Assembly (NCBI GenBank): GCA_020746875.1
Contig: JAGTJL010000014.1
Span: forward strand, 2,046,001-2,110,000
Direction of reading: 5' to 3'
Origin: Rhexocercosporidium sp. MPI-PUGE-AT-0058
Taxonomy: Eukaryota > Ascomycota > Leotiomycetes > Helotiales
Length of the DNA stretch: 64,000 nucleotides
Shown here: positions 1 to 11,221 of the stretch, piece after piece
Layout: every line of letters begins with the position of its first letter
Numbering within the stretch: position 1 is the first letter of the stretch
Notes under the pieces: model-generated
The model's input: the letters and a program-made list of their open reading frames with translations, nothing else
Database searches by the model: none
Told to the model about the DNA's origin: nothing
Translations under genes and position numbers: made by a program

Positions 1-271
1 GCGCCGCAAACAGAGCAGTCGAAGCCGTCCGTCCTGCATTCGATTCTTCGAGTCGTGATTGGCTGCCCCTGAATCCCCAGCCGCCAACCCCCTTCCCGTC
101 TGTCATCCTGGTCTGGTCTGGTCTGGTCTGTGTTGTCTGTCAGCCTCGAGTGCGAGGTCGATCCCCAAATTCCATTTCCCCGTCCAGACCAGTTGGTCTG
201 CCATCCACAACTCTACGTCCACCGCCGAGAGGGTGGTCACAAATACCGGCAAACTGGCGAAGTTCAACATC
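1..271. other. 5' flank of the F-box gene
   Basis: Upstream region of the F-box gene. It contains a short tandem run of the pentamer GGTCT (about four copies, roughly 109-131). An open frame runs through part of it in phase with the gene, but it has no ATG before position 272, so it is read here as 5' leader. No core promoter motif stands out. Confidence 0.5.
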
Positions 272-2145
272 ATGAAGTGGTTCAAGAAAAAGAATAAAAA
301 GGCGCGCTCGCAGGAAGATCTCAATCCCACTCGGTCCTTCCCGCAGTATGGAACCCCGCCTGTGTCAAGCCAGACCTTAGCCAGGCTGCCTGTCCCCATA
401 CTCGAGCGCATCTTTGCATTCGTCTGTCCGCACGCGAGGGACGAGACGTACGAGAGCTGCGAGGATTCAGCCGTAGAGGATACGTGCATGCTATGCGATC
501 TGCGCGACCTGTCGCACTGCGCGCAAGTCTCGAGGAAGTGGAGGGCGGCAGCCGTCAACGTTCTGTGGGTTACTTCTGCAGCTTCTTTTTGGGGATATGT
601 ACTGACAGTCGATCTGTAGATACCACAGTATACGCATCGATGCCGTTCACTACTGCGAACTCGAAGATGTCCTGGCCGAGAAGCGCAAACGTCGGTCCTT
701 CATGCGACACAATGCTGAGCCTGAAGATACCGCGGCAGCGAGGCTGAAGTTTCTGGCTAGAACCCTTCATGACAACAAGGGAGGCTTTGCGCTGAATGTT
801 CAATATCTGAAGACGCCATATATGACGAGAGAGACCTGCAAGCCTGATCTTGCCAGGACTGTGGCATGCTGCCCGAACCTACGATATGTCGACCTCCCCG
901 AAGGTGTCTTCCAAGATGACCCGTCTTGCAATACCCTAAAGCAGGAAGTCCAAGGCCGATGTCCAGAGTTGCGCAAGATGACATATGTCAGAGGTGCGGA
1001 GAGGGGACTGGAAATGTTGGCAAGTGGACATCAGTGGCACAATCTGGAAGTACTGGAGCTGGGGAAGTTGAACGTGGACCCTACTATCCTACGACAGGCA
1101 TTGGGATCACTCCCGAATCTCCATGCTCTGAAAGTCACGGATATGATCTCGTTCCATGACCAACTCTTCCAGCATAGCGACTACCTCCCTCCTTTCCCCG
1201 CCCTCGCTGAGATTATATTCGAAAATATCCCCAATATCACAGCAGAGGGTCTGGTTGCATACCTCTTTCGCTCCGATACACAAAACACACTCAAAACTCT
1301 GTCCTTAACAGCGACAGGTATCCACCCCCCAACTCTGCACAGGATACTTGCAGTTGCACCGAAATTGGAGCATCTGTCTATCACCGAATCCGTGAATGCT
1401 TCATTTCCAGCAGCAGACATCCCAACGCTCCAATCGAGGTCTCTCAAGACCTTCCACTACGAAATCACATCTGCTGATTCTGCTAATGTATATGCCAACA
1501 CAACTGCCAGCCACTACGCCTATCTCACTAGATCACTGATGTCTGGAGGACTTCCTTCTTTGAAGGAGCTCTACGTTCGAGGTAAGCAGGTCACCTCACT
1601 ACTGATGAATCGTAGCTGACGTGTTCTAGATCCTGACTTCCCCGAAACTCTCCTTGACCTTGCACCTCCTCTACCTGCCTTTGCCACTGATCCCGACAAC
1701 TTCGCTCCACCACCTCCAAATCCATTTGCTGCGCACAATCCCAACCAGAACCGACTGAGCTCTAACAACCCATTCGCCAAGATGCAATCAGGGTAATTTT
1801 TTCACTTGACTTTAGTGTTACATGGCTAACCTTCTTAGGCCCGGATTGAAGCAAGAACTACAGGTCTTTAGTAAGGGACTAGATGAGATGGAATGGAACT
1901 TCTCCAAAGTACAGCCTCCAGCTCGAGGAAGACGAGGAAGTGCGACAGCCCCCAGGCCAGTCAGTTCCTACGGCTTAAGCGACAGCATGGGCAAGGGCTG
2001 GCAGTCAGCAAGCGGTGGTGCTCGAAAGAGTGTTATCGTAGGTAACGGCTTTGGAGGTTTCCTCGCTGTACCTTCAGACGGCGGCCGACCCAGCAGTTCA
2101 GGAGGTGAAAAACGACGAGGGAGCCAGTATGACATGTGGCGCTAA
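272..2145 (+). CDS. F-box protein with leucine-rich-like C-terminal region (4 exons, 574 aa)
   Basis: Exons 272-564, 620-1581, 1630-1792 and 1839-2145, with GT-AG introns of 55, 48 and 46 nt; the joined frame is exactly 575 codons including TAA. The start is the first in-frame ATG and gives a lysine-rich N-terminus (MKWFKKKNKK). An F-box follows at about residues 35-95: LARLPVPILERIF, a short acidic/Cys insert, then DLRDLSHCAQVSRKWR. The middle repeats short leucine-rich segments (CPNLRYVDLP, HNLEVLELGKL, LPNLHALKV, APKLEHLSI), as in F-box/LRR proteins. The C-terminal ~170 residues are Pro/Asn/Ser/Gly rich and probably disordered. F-box proteins link substrates to SCF ubiquitin ligases via Skp1; the substrate here is unknown. 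The gene looks intact and converges on the transporter gene downstream. Confidence 0.85.
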
Positions 2146-3502
2146 TACTCGGCTCTTCGACGGGTGCTGAGATCTCCAGGATTTCGTTGCTTTCTCGGTC
2201 GCCAATACCAACATTTCTTGATGGTTTTATGGTAGACTAGGTGGTTATTTTGATGCTTTACGATGTTGTATGAGTAGGTAATATGGGTTAGCTTAACTCG
2301 CTCTCAGGTTGGAAGGATGGACAGACGGACCTGACAGTTTTCGCTTCACGTAGGTATACCCCAAGCGTTTGTTACGAATACAATGATACTTTCCCAAACA
2401 CTTTAGCACCAAATACACTTGTCACATCGACGAGCTATTTCACTTCATCAATGATTGGTAATAAATTCTGTCTCAACCTCTTCCCTTCCCAGCCCTTTCT
2501 CCGAGGACAAGAAATATCTCATTTCCACATCATCCCAATCTACATATACGTCTACGTCTCTACAGCACAACATAGCAGTCTCGAGTTATTCGCAGTCATT
2601 CAGACATTATTATTTTCTTTCTGTCCATTCCGAGTCCGTCTTCTCATGCAAGTCTCATGCACACCACCACAGCATGGGATAGGATACGGCCCGTGCACAG
2701 AAAATCGCGATGTGCAACAATTATTTTGTTCTTCCCCCATCGGATCCGACCCGTATATTTCTTACCGCATCCGCATGCCACCGCCGCTTGGCCACACCAG
2801 CGATTACCTACTTTCACCGACTTCTACTTATCCACTTGCGCTGAATGCGGAGTATGCAAGTGCGATGTTTTAGCTCGAATGGCGATTTTTGTCTGCTTTG
2901 AGATTGTGTAGTTGTTTCTGAACGGGTGGAGATGAGGGGAGGTGCGGGGAAGGGCGCGGATATTGCATATTCTGTCGTTCTGGCGAGTAGCGGAAGTATT
3001 CCGGCTACATTGCCATTTACATGTCTACCAGGAAATATGGTCTAGAGTCTTGAGGCGCTCAAAGACATGCTCGGAGCAAACAAAACCACCTCGATCAGTC
3101 TCTTCATCACGTGATTGATATTGTTCTTGTGAGCGGAGGGGCGGTTGAAGTTGTTGAAACGCTTTGTTGCAGGTCGCATTTTACATGTGAAAAGAAGGTT
3201 CTTGGTTATATCTCTTATGTTGGTTCGTGTTTATTTGTGTGTTCTGTAGTTTATGTGCTCTGCGGTTTTTCGGCTTTGTTGGATTTCTTCATCAGTCTCG
3301 GTAGTCTCGCTCGAACAGTACTTTATACCCTCGTCTACTTGCAATTCTGCATGTCAGATAGCTCTATATTGTAGTCTATTGAACATCAACATGAATCAAG
3401 GTCGAGTGTATCATCATCTTCCAGTTCAAGTCTCTCCTCAGTCCCTCGTCCTATTCCAACTACTATGACCACAAGCAAGGAACCCCTTCCCCAACCCATG
3501 AT
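2146..3502. other. Intergenic region between convergent genes
   Basis: About 1.36 kb between the 3' ends of the F-box and transporter genes. It must hold both 3' UTRs. Several short open frames exist (around 2451-2911 and 3111-3468), but they lack recognisable domains, overlap one another and show no gene-like introns, so I do not call them. No repeats or RNA genes seen. Confidence 0.5.
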
Positions 3503-5167
3503 TTAATTCTTCACCTCCGGCGCTGCAGCATTATTTTCGCTCTCGAAAACGCCACCCTTCTCCTCATCTCCTCTCCTCACCGGACTATCCGCCATAATCC
3601 CATCCTGTGTCTTCAACACAGTCGCAACCAAACCCACCTCCGTAGTCGTGAACTTATCCGCTACATCCCTATAAGCCGGCACGAAATTAACACATATCGC
3701 ATAGCTGAAAGCAGCCACGAAGAAAGCGAGCGGCACCGACATAGCAATGGCAGTCGAGTCATTCGCATCAGCAGCCGCGCCCAGCAACGGCGGTACAACC
3801 GCGCCACCACACACTCCAGCAACGATAAAACCCGAACCACGTTTCGTGTACTTACCCAACCCACGCATACCAAGTGCAACGATAGTAGGGAAACAGATAC
3901 TCTCGAAGAAGAGCGTGATATAGAGCATAGACATGCCCGTATTCTCACGCTGCGTAATCGACGGCGCGATGAAGATGATGCACATCCCTAGGAAGAACAT
4001 GAAGACCCAGCGCGGCCTTATGTAGCGCATCAATCCCACGCCGGCGAATCGTCCGAGTGCGAAAGCGCCTTGTGCGCCGGCGAGGAATTTGGCCGCTAGT
4101 GATGAGCCGGTGTTGCTGCGTGTTTCGTCGACGTAGTTGATAAAGTAGCTCGCTATGGCGACTTGCGCACCTGTGTAGCAGAACTGCGCGAATGCGGCGT
4201 GGAAGAGGCGGTATTGCTTGTTGAAGGGTTTGATGTCTGTGTTGGCGTGTGTTTCTTCGGCTTGGAATGCCATGTCTGCGTCTGTGATTTCGGGGATTGG
4301 AGAGCTGGTTTTCCCCTTTCATCAGTAGTTGATCGGTAATTGAGAGGACGGGGGCTTACAAGTAGAAAACTACAGCCAGGAGGAACACGAAACATGCGAT
4401 GGCTAAATAGACCCATTGCACGGTCTTGAGTGATTTCGTGTCGTCTCCTGTGTTCTGGAAGAAGACGTAGGATCCTAGGACTGGTGCGACCACGGTTCCG
4501 ATTCCATTGAAGGCTTGGGAAATGTTGATTCTCATCTCTGCGTAGCGGGGTGGTCCGCAAACTGCGCAGTCACGTATCAGTCTACCGTACTTCATTGTAG
4601 AGAAGGAGTATTACCAGTGATGTAGGGGTTGGCAGCAGTTTCCAAGGCGCCCAAACCATTTCCAATGATGAAGATAGCAGCGCAAAACCCTCCAAATGAT
4701 CGATGGAGAAGACAAGGCCAAGCAACCAATGCACCAATACCATATAGGCAGAGACCCCAGATGAACACGGGCTTGTAGCCATAATGTCTAAGGATCCAAT
4801 TCGCATGTCCGAGTGAAGCGAGGGGATATGCCCTGTAATCCATGTGAGTAACATTCTCAGAAAGACCAATCGAGAGCTTCACGTACCCAAAGTAAGCAGC
4901 TTGCAACCCTGAGGACCTCGATCTTGTAATCCCCAATGTGTTCTGGAAATGTTTGTTTAGCGTATCGAGGAGTCCGTATGAGAATCCCTATCATTTCTCA
5001 TTAGCCATCATCCAATACTCAATCCAAAAGTGGGATCCACGTACCCAAAGGAAGAACAGCACAGTGACCAGACAAATCGGGTAAATCGACTGCCGCAAAG
5101 TCAACTCCGCAGCATTTGTCTTCTCATCATCCCGCGTCTTCAGCGAGTGTTTCTTGAATATCGCCAT
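3503..5167 (-). CDS. FucP/FHS-type MFS sugar transporter (5 exons, 481 aa)
   Basis: Exons on the minus strand: 5167-5045, 4987-4887, 4832-4615, 4561-4360 and 4304-3503. The four GT-AG introns are 57, 54, 53 and 55 nt, and the sum is exactly 482 codons. The protein is a polytopic membrane protein of the major facilitator superfamily. Its N-terminus has QSIYPICLVTVLFFLWGFSY, the first helix of the fucose/glucose-galactose permease (FHS) family. Later come LNKHFQNTLGITR, a GLGALETAANPYIT segment, and an NISQAFNGIGTVVAP helix, all typical of that family. A hydrophilic central loop (EITDADMAFQAEE to KPFNKQYRLF) separates the two six-helix halves. Likely plasma-membrane proton-coupled hexose or deoxyhexose uptake; the substrate cannot be read from sequence. 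All splice junctions keep frame and no stop is seen, so the gene looks functional. Confidence 0.88.
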
Positions 5168-6359
5168 CTTGACAAGTCACTCAATTCCTCTCGCTTGTCG
5201 TCAAGTCGTCAACAATTAAAGCCCTTCTTCAAAAGTTGCAAACAAGTAAAAGTCGAGCTCTTCTAGTTTCAAGGACAGCCACGTCTACTTAACGTAACAC
5301 CACGTCCTCAGAGCGCGGATGATACATAAGTCCGTGATCGACATCCCTCGTTACTGTAGTACGTTACATCGATCGACAGCGGGGTAGCCTCCTCCCCATG
5401 TTTTGGAGGCTTGGCATTCCTACAATATGATGATTTATTGGTGGAAATTAATATTTTCTGTGTTTGAAGCTGTTGGCTCGGGGTAATGATTCTTCGAGAA
5501 CAGGCTTAGAGTTTCTATAGGTCCCGGTAGTTCGAGTGACGGTTGGGGCGCCTGTAGATGATGGCTGTCAAGGGAATTCGCTTCGTGGCTTGCGGAAAGG
5601 GAGCCCGGTGTCCAATGGAAAATAGGTTGCGCTTCGGCAAGTTTGTTCTCTAGAAAGCTTACATCCGACTGACATCTGTGGCGTTTTCTTAGATGAATTA
5701 TGTGCCACCTTCATTCCTCTCCTCTTTTCGATTTCTCTCAAGCACTCCAAAAGTCCTTCATCCTCGAGCCGTTTTTTGCGACCCACCTCCTCGCTCCTGA
5801 TCCCGTGAAAATTGTGTGCTGTGTGCTGAGAAGCTCAATCGGCACCCCATAGGTCTCTATGCTTGGAATCTCACTGCTTCTTCGCTTGGTTAAATCCAGC
5901 TACTTGCTCAGAGATCAGTGCCATGAGTGGATCTAGGCGTTTTGATGGAGCAAAATGCTTAATGCACGCCGCCGTAAGTATTCCAAGTAAAAGTGTCTCC
6001 CTGTGAACTTACCACGAGTTTATTTCGTTGGAAAATCTGCACCTTGCTTCCATATTCGCAATTGGCAAATTTTTTTAACCTCCGTTCGGTGTCCCCTTCT
6101 AGCATTTCTCCAAGTTCACTTCCCCTTTTTAGGCTTTTAAAGAGATTTCTTCGTGTTTCAGACGTCGTCCTGTATTTCTCGTAACTACTTTTCGTAAATT
6201 CGATTCCAAACCATTACCAGTCATAAAGCTGATGTTAGGCGCATTACCAATCTTTGATTATGTAACTATGATGTGCATATAACGAGGCCGGCCAATTTCA
6301 TGACCGATGAAGCGAGCGTTGCCTCGTGCATTGGATTTTGGAGGAAACCCCATTAAAAC
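5168..6359. other. Upstream region of the transporter gene
   Basis: About 1.2 kb with normal base composition, presumably the transporter promoter and a boundary to the AT-rich island. Short open frames at 5568-5786 (-) and 5993-6184 (+) show no domain and are not called. Composition switches sharply to AT-rich at about 6350. Confidence 0.4.
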
Positions 6360-6900
6360 ATAATATTATTTAAAACAATTAAGATATAATATACTTTAAT
6401 ATTTAGTAATATCTCCTCCGTGCTTAATATATTAATTTACTTGATCTTCTATTATTAATATTAATTAATTAATCTCTTAAATTATCAATTTCTCTTACTC
6501 TTCCTCGATATATTGCCTCAACTCTTACTTATTCTTTACTTTCCTTCTTTTTACTCGCTGCGTAATTATTTGCTATACTCCTTCGATTGGGTTTAAATTA
6601 GGAGAATTTGCTGAATGACGAGGCTTTAGCTGTCGAATACGATATTCGTTTTTGAAATCGTTTAATGCGTTAAGGACAGACTTTATACCGTGAGCTCCTT
6701 TATTATCCTCTTGAAAAAACTATTCGAAAATACCCTTCTTTTGTTAAATATTAAAAAATAGCTTAACTACTAGCTCCAAAAAGTATTCCATGTAATTATC
6801 CCCATCGATATATCGTAGTAAAAATACTAGCTTCGACTTATAATTTTATTTAATTATTATATATCTGCAAAAAAAATCGAGAAGCGGACGTCCGCCAACG
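6360..6900 (-). mobile_element. Decayed Tc1/mariner transposase fragment
   Basis: Minus-strand translation, broken by stops, reads QEDNKGAHGIKSV, then NSPNLNPIEGV and TQRVKRRKV. This matches the DDE-superfamily Tc1/mariner pattern in which the second Asp lies in an (E)DN.(P/G)(S/A)H motif and the third acidic residue in SP(D/N)LNPIE.(V/I)W. Only the C-terminal half of the catalytic domain is visible. Terminal inverted repeats were not identified. The AT-rich, stop-laden state suggests RIP. Confidence 0.6.
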
Positions 6901-8055
6901 GCGCTAGAGGCGCTATTTTGGCGCTTTTGGAACTAAAGTTGCATATTGAAAATTTTAGGGACAGTTTCTCACTATAGTAAATTAAAAGCGCGCCGAAGAC
7001 GTAAAAAGCGCCGAAAGCGCCGAAATATACTAACGTATTATAACCCTACTTTTAAAAGAGGGGCTTTATTATTTATTTTATTTAATATATTAATAATAAT
7101 TATAATATATTAATAATTATAATATAATAATAATAAACATGCCTCTTATAACGCCTGATTAAGGCTAGGGCCGGCTAGCGTGCGCATATACTTTACTTAA
7201 AACGAACGATTTTCTTATTATAATTTTTTTAGCGTGGATATTTATAGCGTAAAAGCTTTAGCGAGATTAATTTTTAAAACGTGCCCGACGAAATATAAGC
7301 AAGACTTAAAATTAACGCTAATTTAACCGGATTCGGTTAATAAAAAAACGCTAAAATATTTTCTTTTTAAAATTATAATATCTTAGCGTTTAAATTATAT
7401 TCATAAAAATTACTTAATTAAGTTTAGCGTTTATTAAAATAAACTAGCGCTTTTAATACTAGCGACCGATTAAAATTTATAAAAGCAGCTTTAAGCGTTA
7501 AAGGCGGCCTTTTAACGAAAATAGCGAAAATAGCGGATTCGATTCTAGGCGTCCGCGAAATTTTTTGCTGATGAAGCCACGCTAGCACGCTACTTTTAGC
7601 TACTACTAGCGCCGTAAAAAATATAAGCACTTAAGAATGAGAAGTTTATTATAAGACCTAAAACCGCAATCTAAGTGGCTACGCACGCTTATAACGTCTA
7701 GGGACCGCTAGGTTATAATTTCCCTAGGGTTTAGTCTCAGGGTCAAAGGCCTCGGGTCCGTAATACGTCCTAATCGGGTTAGTAAGGGCTCAAAGGGGAC
7801 TAAATTACTTCAAAAGAAGCTAGTATAGCTTTCTGGACAAGCGTTTGAACGGAAGTAGCGAAATAACCGGTCCGAGTCCGGCTAATTGTCTCGATCGGAA
7901 GGTTGTTGCGTATTATAACTGATATCATTAGCCACCTTAGCGAATTGCTATCATATGAGAATAAGCGAGCCAATCAGAATAAGGAAGCGCAGTAAGTGAG
8001 AACACGTGATCAGAGAGAGAGAATTGCTTGCTTACTTAAGAAAAGAGCTATAAGG
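6901..8055. repeat. Degenerate AT-rich repeat DNA, including host repeat C
   Basis: AT-rich, stop-filled sequence with scattered GC-rich words such as GCGCCGAAAGCGCC near 6993-7022. No coding region can be supported; a 68-codon minus frame at 7424-7630 has no recognisable domain. The last ~110 bp (from about 7950) match, in reverse orientation, a segment at about 41460-41590. This dispersed repeat (called C here) is where LTR element B inserted. Confidence 0.45.
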
Positions 8056-8060
8056 GCTCT

Positions 8061-8318
8061 TGTAACGACACTAGCCAAGAGAGCGGTATAAGAGGTATAT
8101 AATAGTACTTTAGCTGAGGCTATCGAGAGTTAATAAGTTTAATATAAAGGAAACAAGAAGATAAAGAAGAAAAGAAAGAGTAAAAGGAGTATGAGTTCAT
8201 ATATATAAGCTCCTCTAAAACCCCTCCGATACTAGTCCGACTCGGCATGACTTAATTACTTCTAAACCCCTGGATTCCTTGACTTGCTAAGAAGCTCTTA
8301 AGTGCACTTATTATCATA
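8061..8318 (-). repeat. LTR of element B (3' LTR in element sense)
   Basis: 258-bp repeat, alignable along its whole length with 22202-22459. It starts TGTAAC and ends ATCATA; the other copy ends GTCACA, so the terminal CA has become TA here, a RIP-type change. It is flanked on the left by the TSD gctct. Confidence 0.85.
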
Positions 8319-9956
8319 TTACCTCCCTCTTAAAAAAGAGATTATCTTTAATCTCTAATTAGTCGTAGTTTAATATTATTGCGGTATTAAGGGCTCTTAT
8401 CCGAAGTTAAGCGAGGTTACGCGAGCGTAAGCGAGGTCTTATATAATAGTAAATAATATATTACAAGAGAGCGAGCTTTTATTTATTTAATTAATAAAAT
8501 AGGCGTCTGAATTTAATCCGTTATTTATTATATTATATTACCTTAGCGCCATCGATTTATTTACTTATATTAGCGTATATATACGTTAAACTTTCCAAGG
8601 AGTTAATTCTTCTTCTTTTAATAACACACACTTCTCCGTAAGTTACTTTAAATTATCGATTTACGTTATGTAATTATTAATACGTATAATTAGTTAATTA
8701 AAATAAATAAATAATAATAAGTAAATAAAATCCTATGACTTCTATAGTAAAATCCGAATTTTAACTATAATAATACCTCTTTTAACCTCATTAAGAGCCT
8801 TGGCGGCGGCCTACCGCAATTACTGCGTATGCTGCGTGCGCCGGATAGCGAAGGAGCCGGGCCACTTTTATCACTTTAATAAGAGTAGCTCGAAGAAATA
8901 TACTTATTATATAACTTAAAAGGGATCTTACCGCCCCATAAGTTAAGGTCCGGAAAACCTTTAAAATAAGTCTAATATTAATACTTTTGACTTTTTAACT
9001 TCTGTGATTTATAAACTTAAAATATAACGCGTTATTAATAACTACCGATAATACGGAAGTCTAAGTTATCGTTTTGTCAATCGACGAAATATTACTTATA
9101 ACAACCGCGGAAGCGCTTAAGACTATAGAAGAGCTAGGGTTTGCGGTATTAAAGAAGACTTAGGTTTTCCGCTACATTATATTTAAGTAATTAAATAACG
9201 TTATTATAAGTCGTTAAGTTTATTATAAATAATATTAATATTTAATACTTAAAGGCCCTACTAAAGTTTTCGCGGGTCCTCGCCACTTTAATAATTAAAA
9301 TAGCTCGCCGTAATAGTAGTGCTAATAATAAGGAAAGAGAAGAAGATAAGAATAAGAATATAAGTATAGCTTGTCGTCGCACACGTCGTAGTAATATTAA
9401 GCGTAAGGCGGCTACTATTATTATTAAGAAAAAGAAGAAGAAGAAGAAGTTTAGCCTCTTTTATAAAAAGTTAAATAATAAGCTAACCGAGCCTCTATTA
9501 AAAGAGGAAGAGGACCTCTTTAATAAGGATTAAAAGGCCTTATTTCGAATTAGTTTCGATAGTCTTTTGTAGCCGTTACTTTTTTTAAACTTTTATATAA
9601 AAGTAGCCGTTTATAATAAAATCAGTAACTAAGTCCTTATTAGGGTGCGGTCATAAGGCCCCGTTAATACTTTAAATTAAAGAGTAAATAATTATTAATT
9701 AACGTCGTTATTTTATTATTTTAAAAGGAAGTTATAATTTATTATTTTTTAAGTAATTATAATCGTCTTCTTTTAATTCTTAAGCCTTAAGCTATTTAAA
9801 CAGGTTTTAAAGTAATCCCGGTCTATTAAAATACGCCGTATGAAAATCTCTTAATTTATAAGGTAACCTTATTAAATTAGAGGCATTATACTATTATAAA
9901 TCGAGGTTATAGCCTAGTCATTTTATTTAATATTTAAGTACGTTACGATATAGTCT
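8319..9956 (-). pseudogene. 3' part of element B (pol end and 3' untranslated), unreadable through RIP
   Basis: Internal part of element B between its left LTR and the insertion point of element A. No continuous pol frame can be followed on the sense strand. On the opposite (plus) strand a frame of about 95 codons stays open at roughly 9243-9533, with a lysine-rich stretch and an acidic end, but it has no ATG; see findings. Confidence 0.45.
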
Positions 9957-9961
9957 AATAC

Positions 9962-10163
9962 TGTAAGGTTCAAATGATAGGGAATTACTATTCGAAACGT
10001 TCAGGGTATATCAGTTGTAATTCAGACTGATCTCTAGCCTTCTAAATCCTCTCTACTCCCCTCCGAAGTAAATAAATAAAGATATTAACACGTGATCCGT
10101 GCCAAGCCTGCAAACCTTCCGTACAACCCCCGACCCTCCTCATACTAGATTCCACTCCTGACA
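9962..10163 (-). repeat. LTR of chromovirus A (3' LTR in element sense)
   Basis: 202 bp, beginning TGTAAGGTTCA and ending CTCCTGACA on the plus strand. Essentially identical to 16492-16693. The sense-strand polypurine tract (plus-strand TTACCCCCTCTCCT, from 10164) lies directly beside it. Confidence 0.92.
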
Positions 10164-10541
10164 TTACCCCCTCTCCTAGAATCTTGTCCCCAAGATACGA
10201 GGTGATGTAGCGGTGATTATAGTATAGCGGACGTAAATCGAAATACATACGGACCCAAGTCGGACTCGATTCCTTGGAACAGGAGTAGTCTACTCGTAGA
10301 GTAAACAATAATGTTACGGACTCAAATCGGAATGTGGACGGGTCCAGATCAATAGTGGTTCGCGTAGTTAGGCGGTATAGCGAGTTCTGCCATGGGTTGT
10401 TTACATTTTAGCCCCCAAACAAATCCAACCTTCAGTCAACACCATCATCCTCCCCTCCGATCTGGTTTCGCTGTCCCTCCGTCTCCCCCCCGTCACACCA
10501 TACCATACCATACCAGACCATACATCCGACTTGCCTTCGTC
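10164..10541 (+). promoter_or_regulatory. PPT and presumed promoter/leader of the antisense gene
   Basis: This 378-bp stretch lies between the 3' LTR and the ATG of the antisense gene. It begins with the element's polypurine tract read from the other strand. From about 10420 it is pyrimidine-rich with repeated CCATA words (10498-10524), as in many fungal promoters and 5' leaders. An in-frame upstream ATG at 10392 exists. That this region drives the antisense gene is inference from position only. Confidence 0.35.
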
Positions 10542-11221
10542 ATGGCTTCGATTTGCTGCCGCTGCGCCCGCCACCTCGCCAGTGGCGTAGTAAACCACGT
10601 CTGTGCCTTTTCGAAGGCCAACAGCACCAAGTGTGATCGCTGCCGCGATCAGAAGTCCCGGTGTGTCGCCGTAAGTACTCCGATGTCCCTTCGTTCTCAA
10701 CAAACATCAGAACATCCGTATTGACTCCGATAGCTCCCCGAGGAGGCACACGACCTTGCCCTGGAGCTGCTTGCGGCCCAGGATGACTTCGCCTCCGGTT
10801 TTGCCTCGGCCGACGAGGTTCGGGACCTAGCTGTTGCCGTGGTGGCCGCGGTGGACCGATCTGCTCGGGCCGCCCGGTCTACTGGCGGTAACGCCTCGTC
10901 TCCCCTCCGTCCCGCCTCCGCCACCCCCCGTCCTGCCGCCGCTGCTGCTGCTGCTCCTGCCGCTGCTGCTACCACTGATGCCCTCCTTCGCCAGCTTCTC
11001 GCTGCGCAGAACGAGACCAACGCTCTCCTTCGAGAGTTGTTGCGTCGTGTCCCTGTAAGTATTGATGTGCCTTCGTATTTCCTCCGTACTGACTTCGATA
11101 GGCCCCCGAGGGCGAGGTTGAGGAGGAGAAGGATGAGGATGAGGATGAGGACGAGGATATAGAGGAGGACCTTCGGGCCCGCCGCTTCCTCTCTCCCAGC
11201 GAGGGCAGCCTCGAGCTGTAG
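10542..11221 (+). CDS. Antisense cargo gene of chromovirus A: Cys-rich/coiled/acidic protein (3 exons, 189 aa)
   Basis: Exons 10542-10670, 10734-11054 and 11102-11221; two phase-0 introns (63 and 47 nt) both start GTAAGTA and end CGATAG; total 190 codons with stop. Residues 1-43 hold Cys 5, 6, 8, 21, 31, 34 and 41, i.e. CX2C-X12-C-X9-CX2C-X6-C. This is like a fungal Zn2Cys6 cluster except for the first long spacing. About residues 85-122 are Ala/Pro/Thr rich. Residues 123-150 (DALLRQLLAAQ, then NALLRELLRRV) form a likely leucine-rich amphipathic helix. The last 39 residues are strongly acidic and end in SPSEGSLEL. It lies inside the retrotransposon on the strand opposite gag-pol and ends 108 bp from the pol stop, tail to tail. 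No stops interrupt it although gag-pol carries ten. I recognise no family; DNA or chromatin binding is only a guess. An in-frame ATG at 10392 would add 50 residues. Confidence 0.7.

Noticed and set aside
59..271. 71 extra N-terminal residues on the F-box protein
   Set aside because: The open frame here begins with TTG, not ATG. The first in-frame ATG is at 272 and gives the expected lysine-rich start.
2451..3468. Several overlapping open frames between the first two genes
   Set aside because: Low-complexity translations, no domain, no introns improving them, and they overlap the expected 3' UTRs.
10392..10541. Longer N-terminus for the antisense gene from an in-frame ATG
   Set aside because: The added 50 residues are Pro/His/Thr-rich and come from a pyrimidine-rich, promoter-like stretch. 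The ATG at 10542 starts just before the conserved-looking Cys region. Kept only as an alternative.
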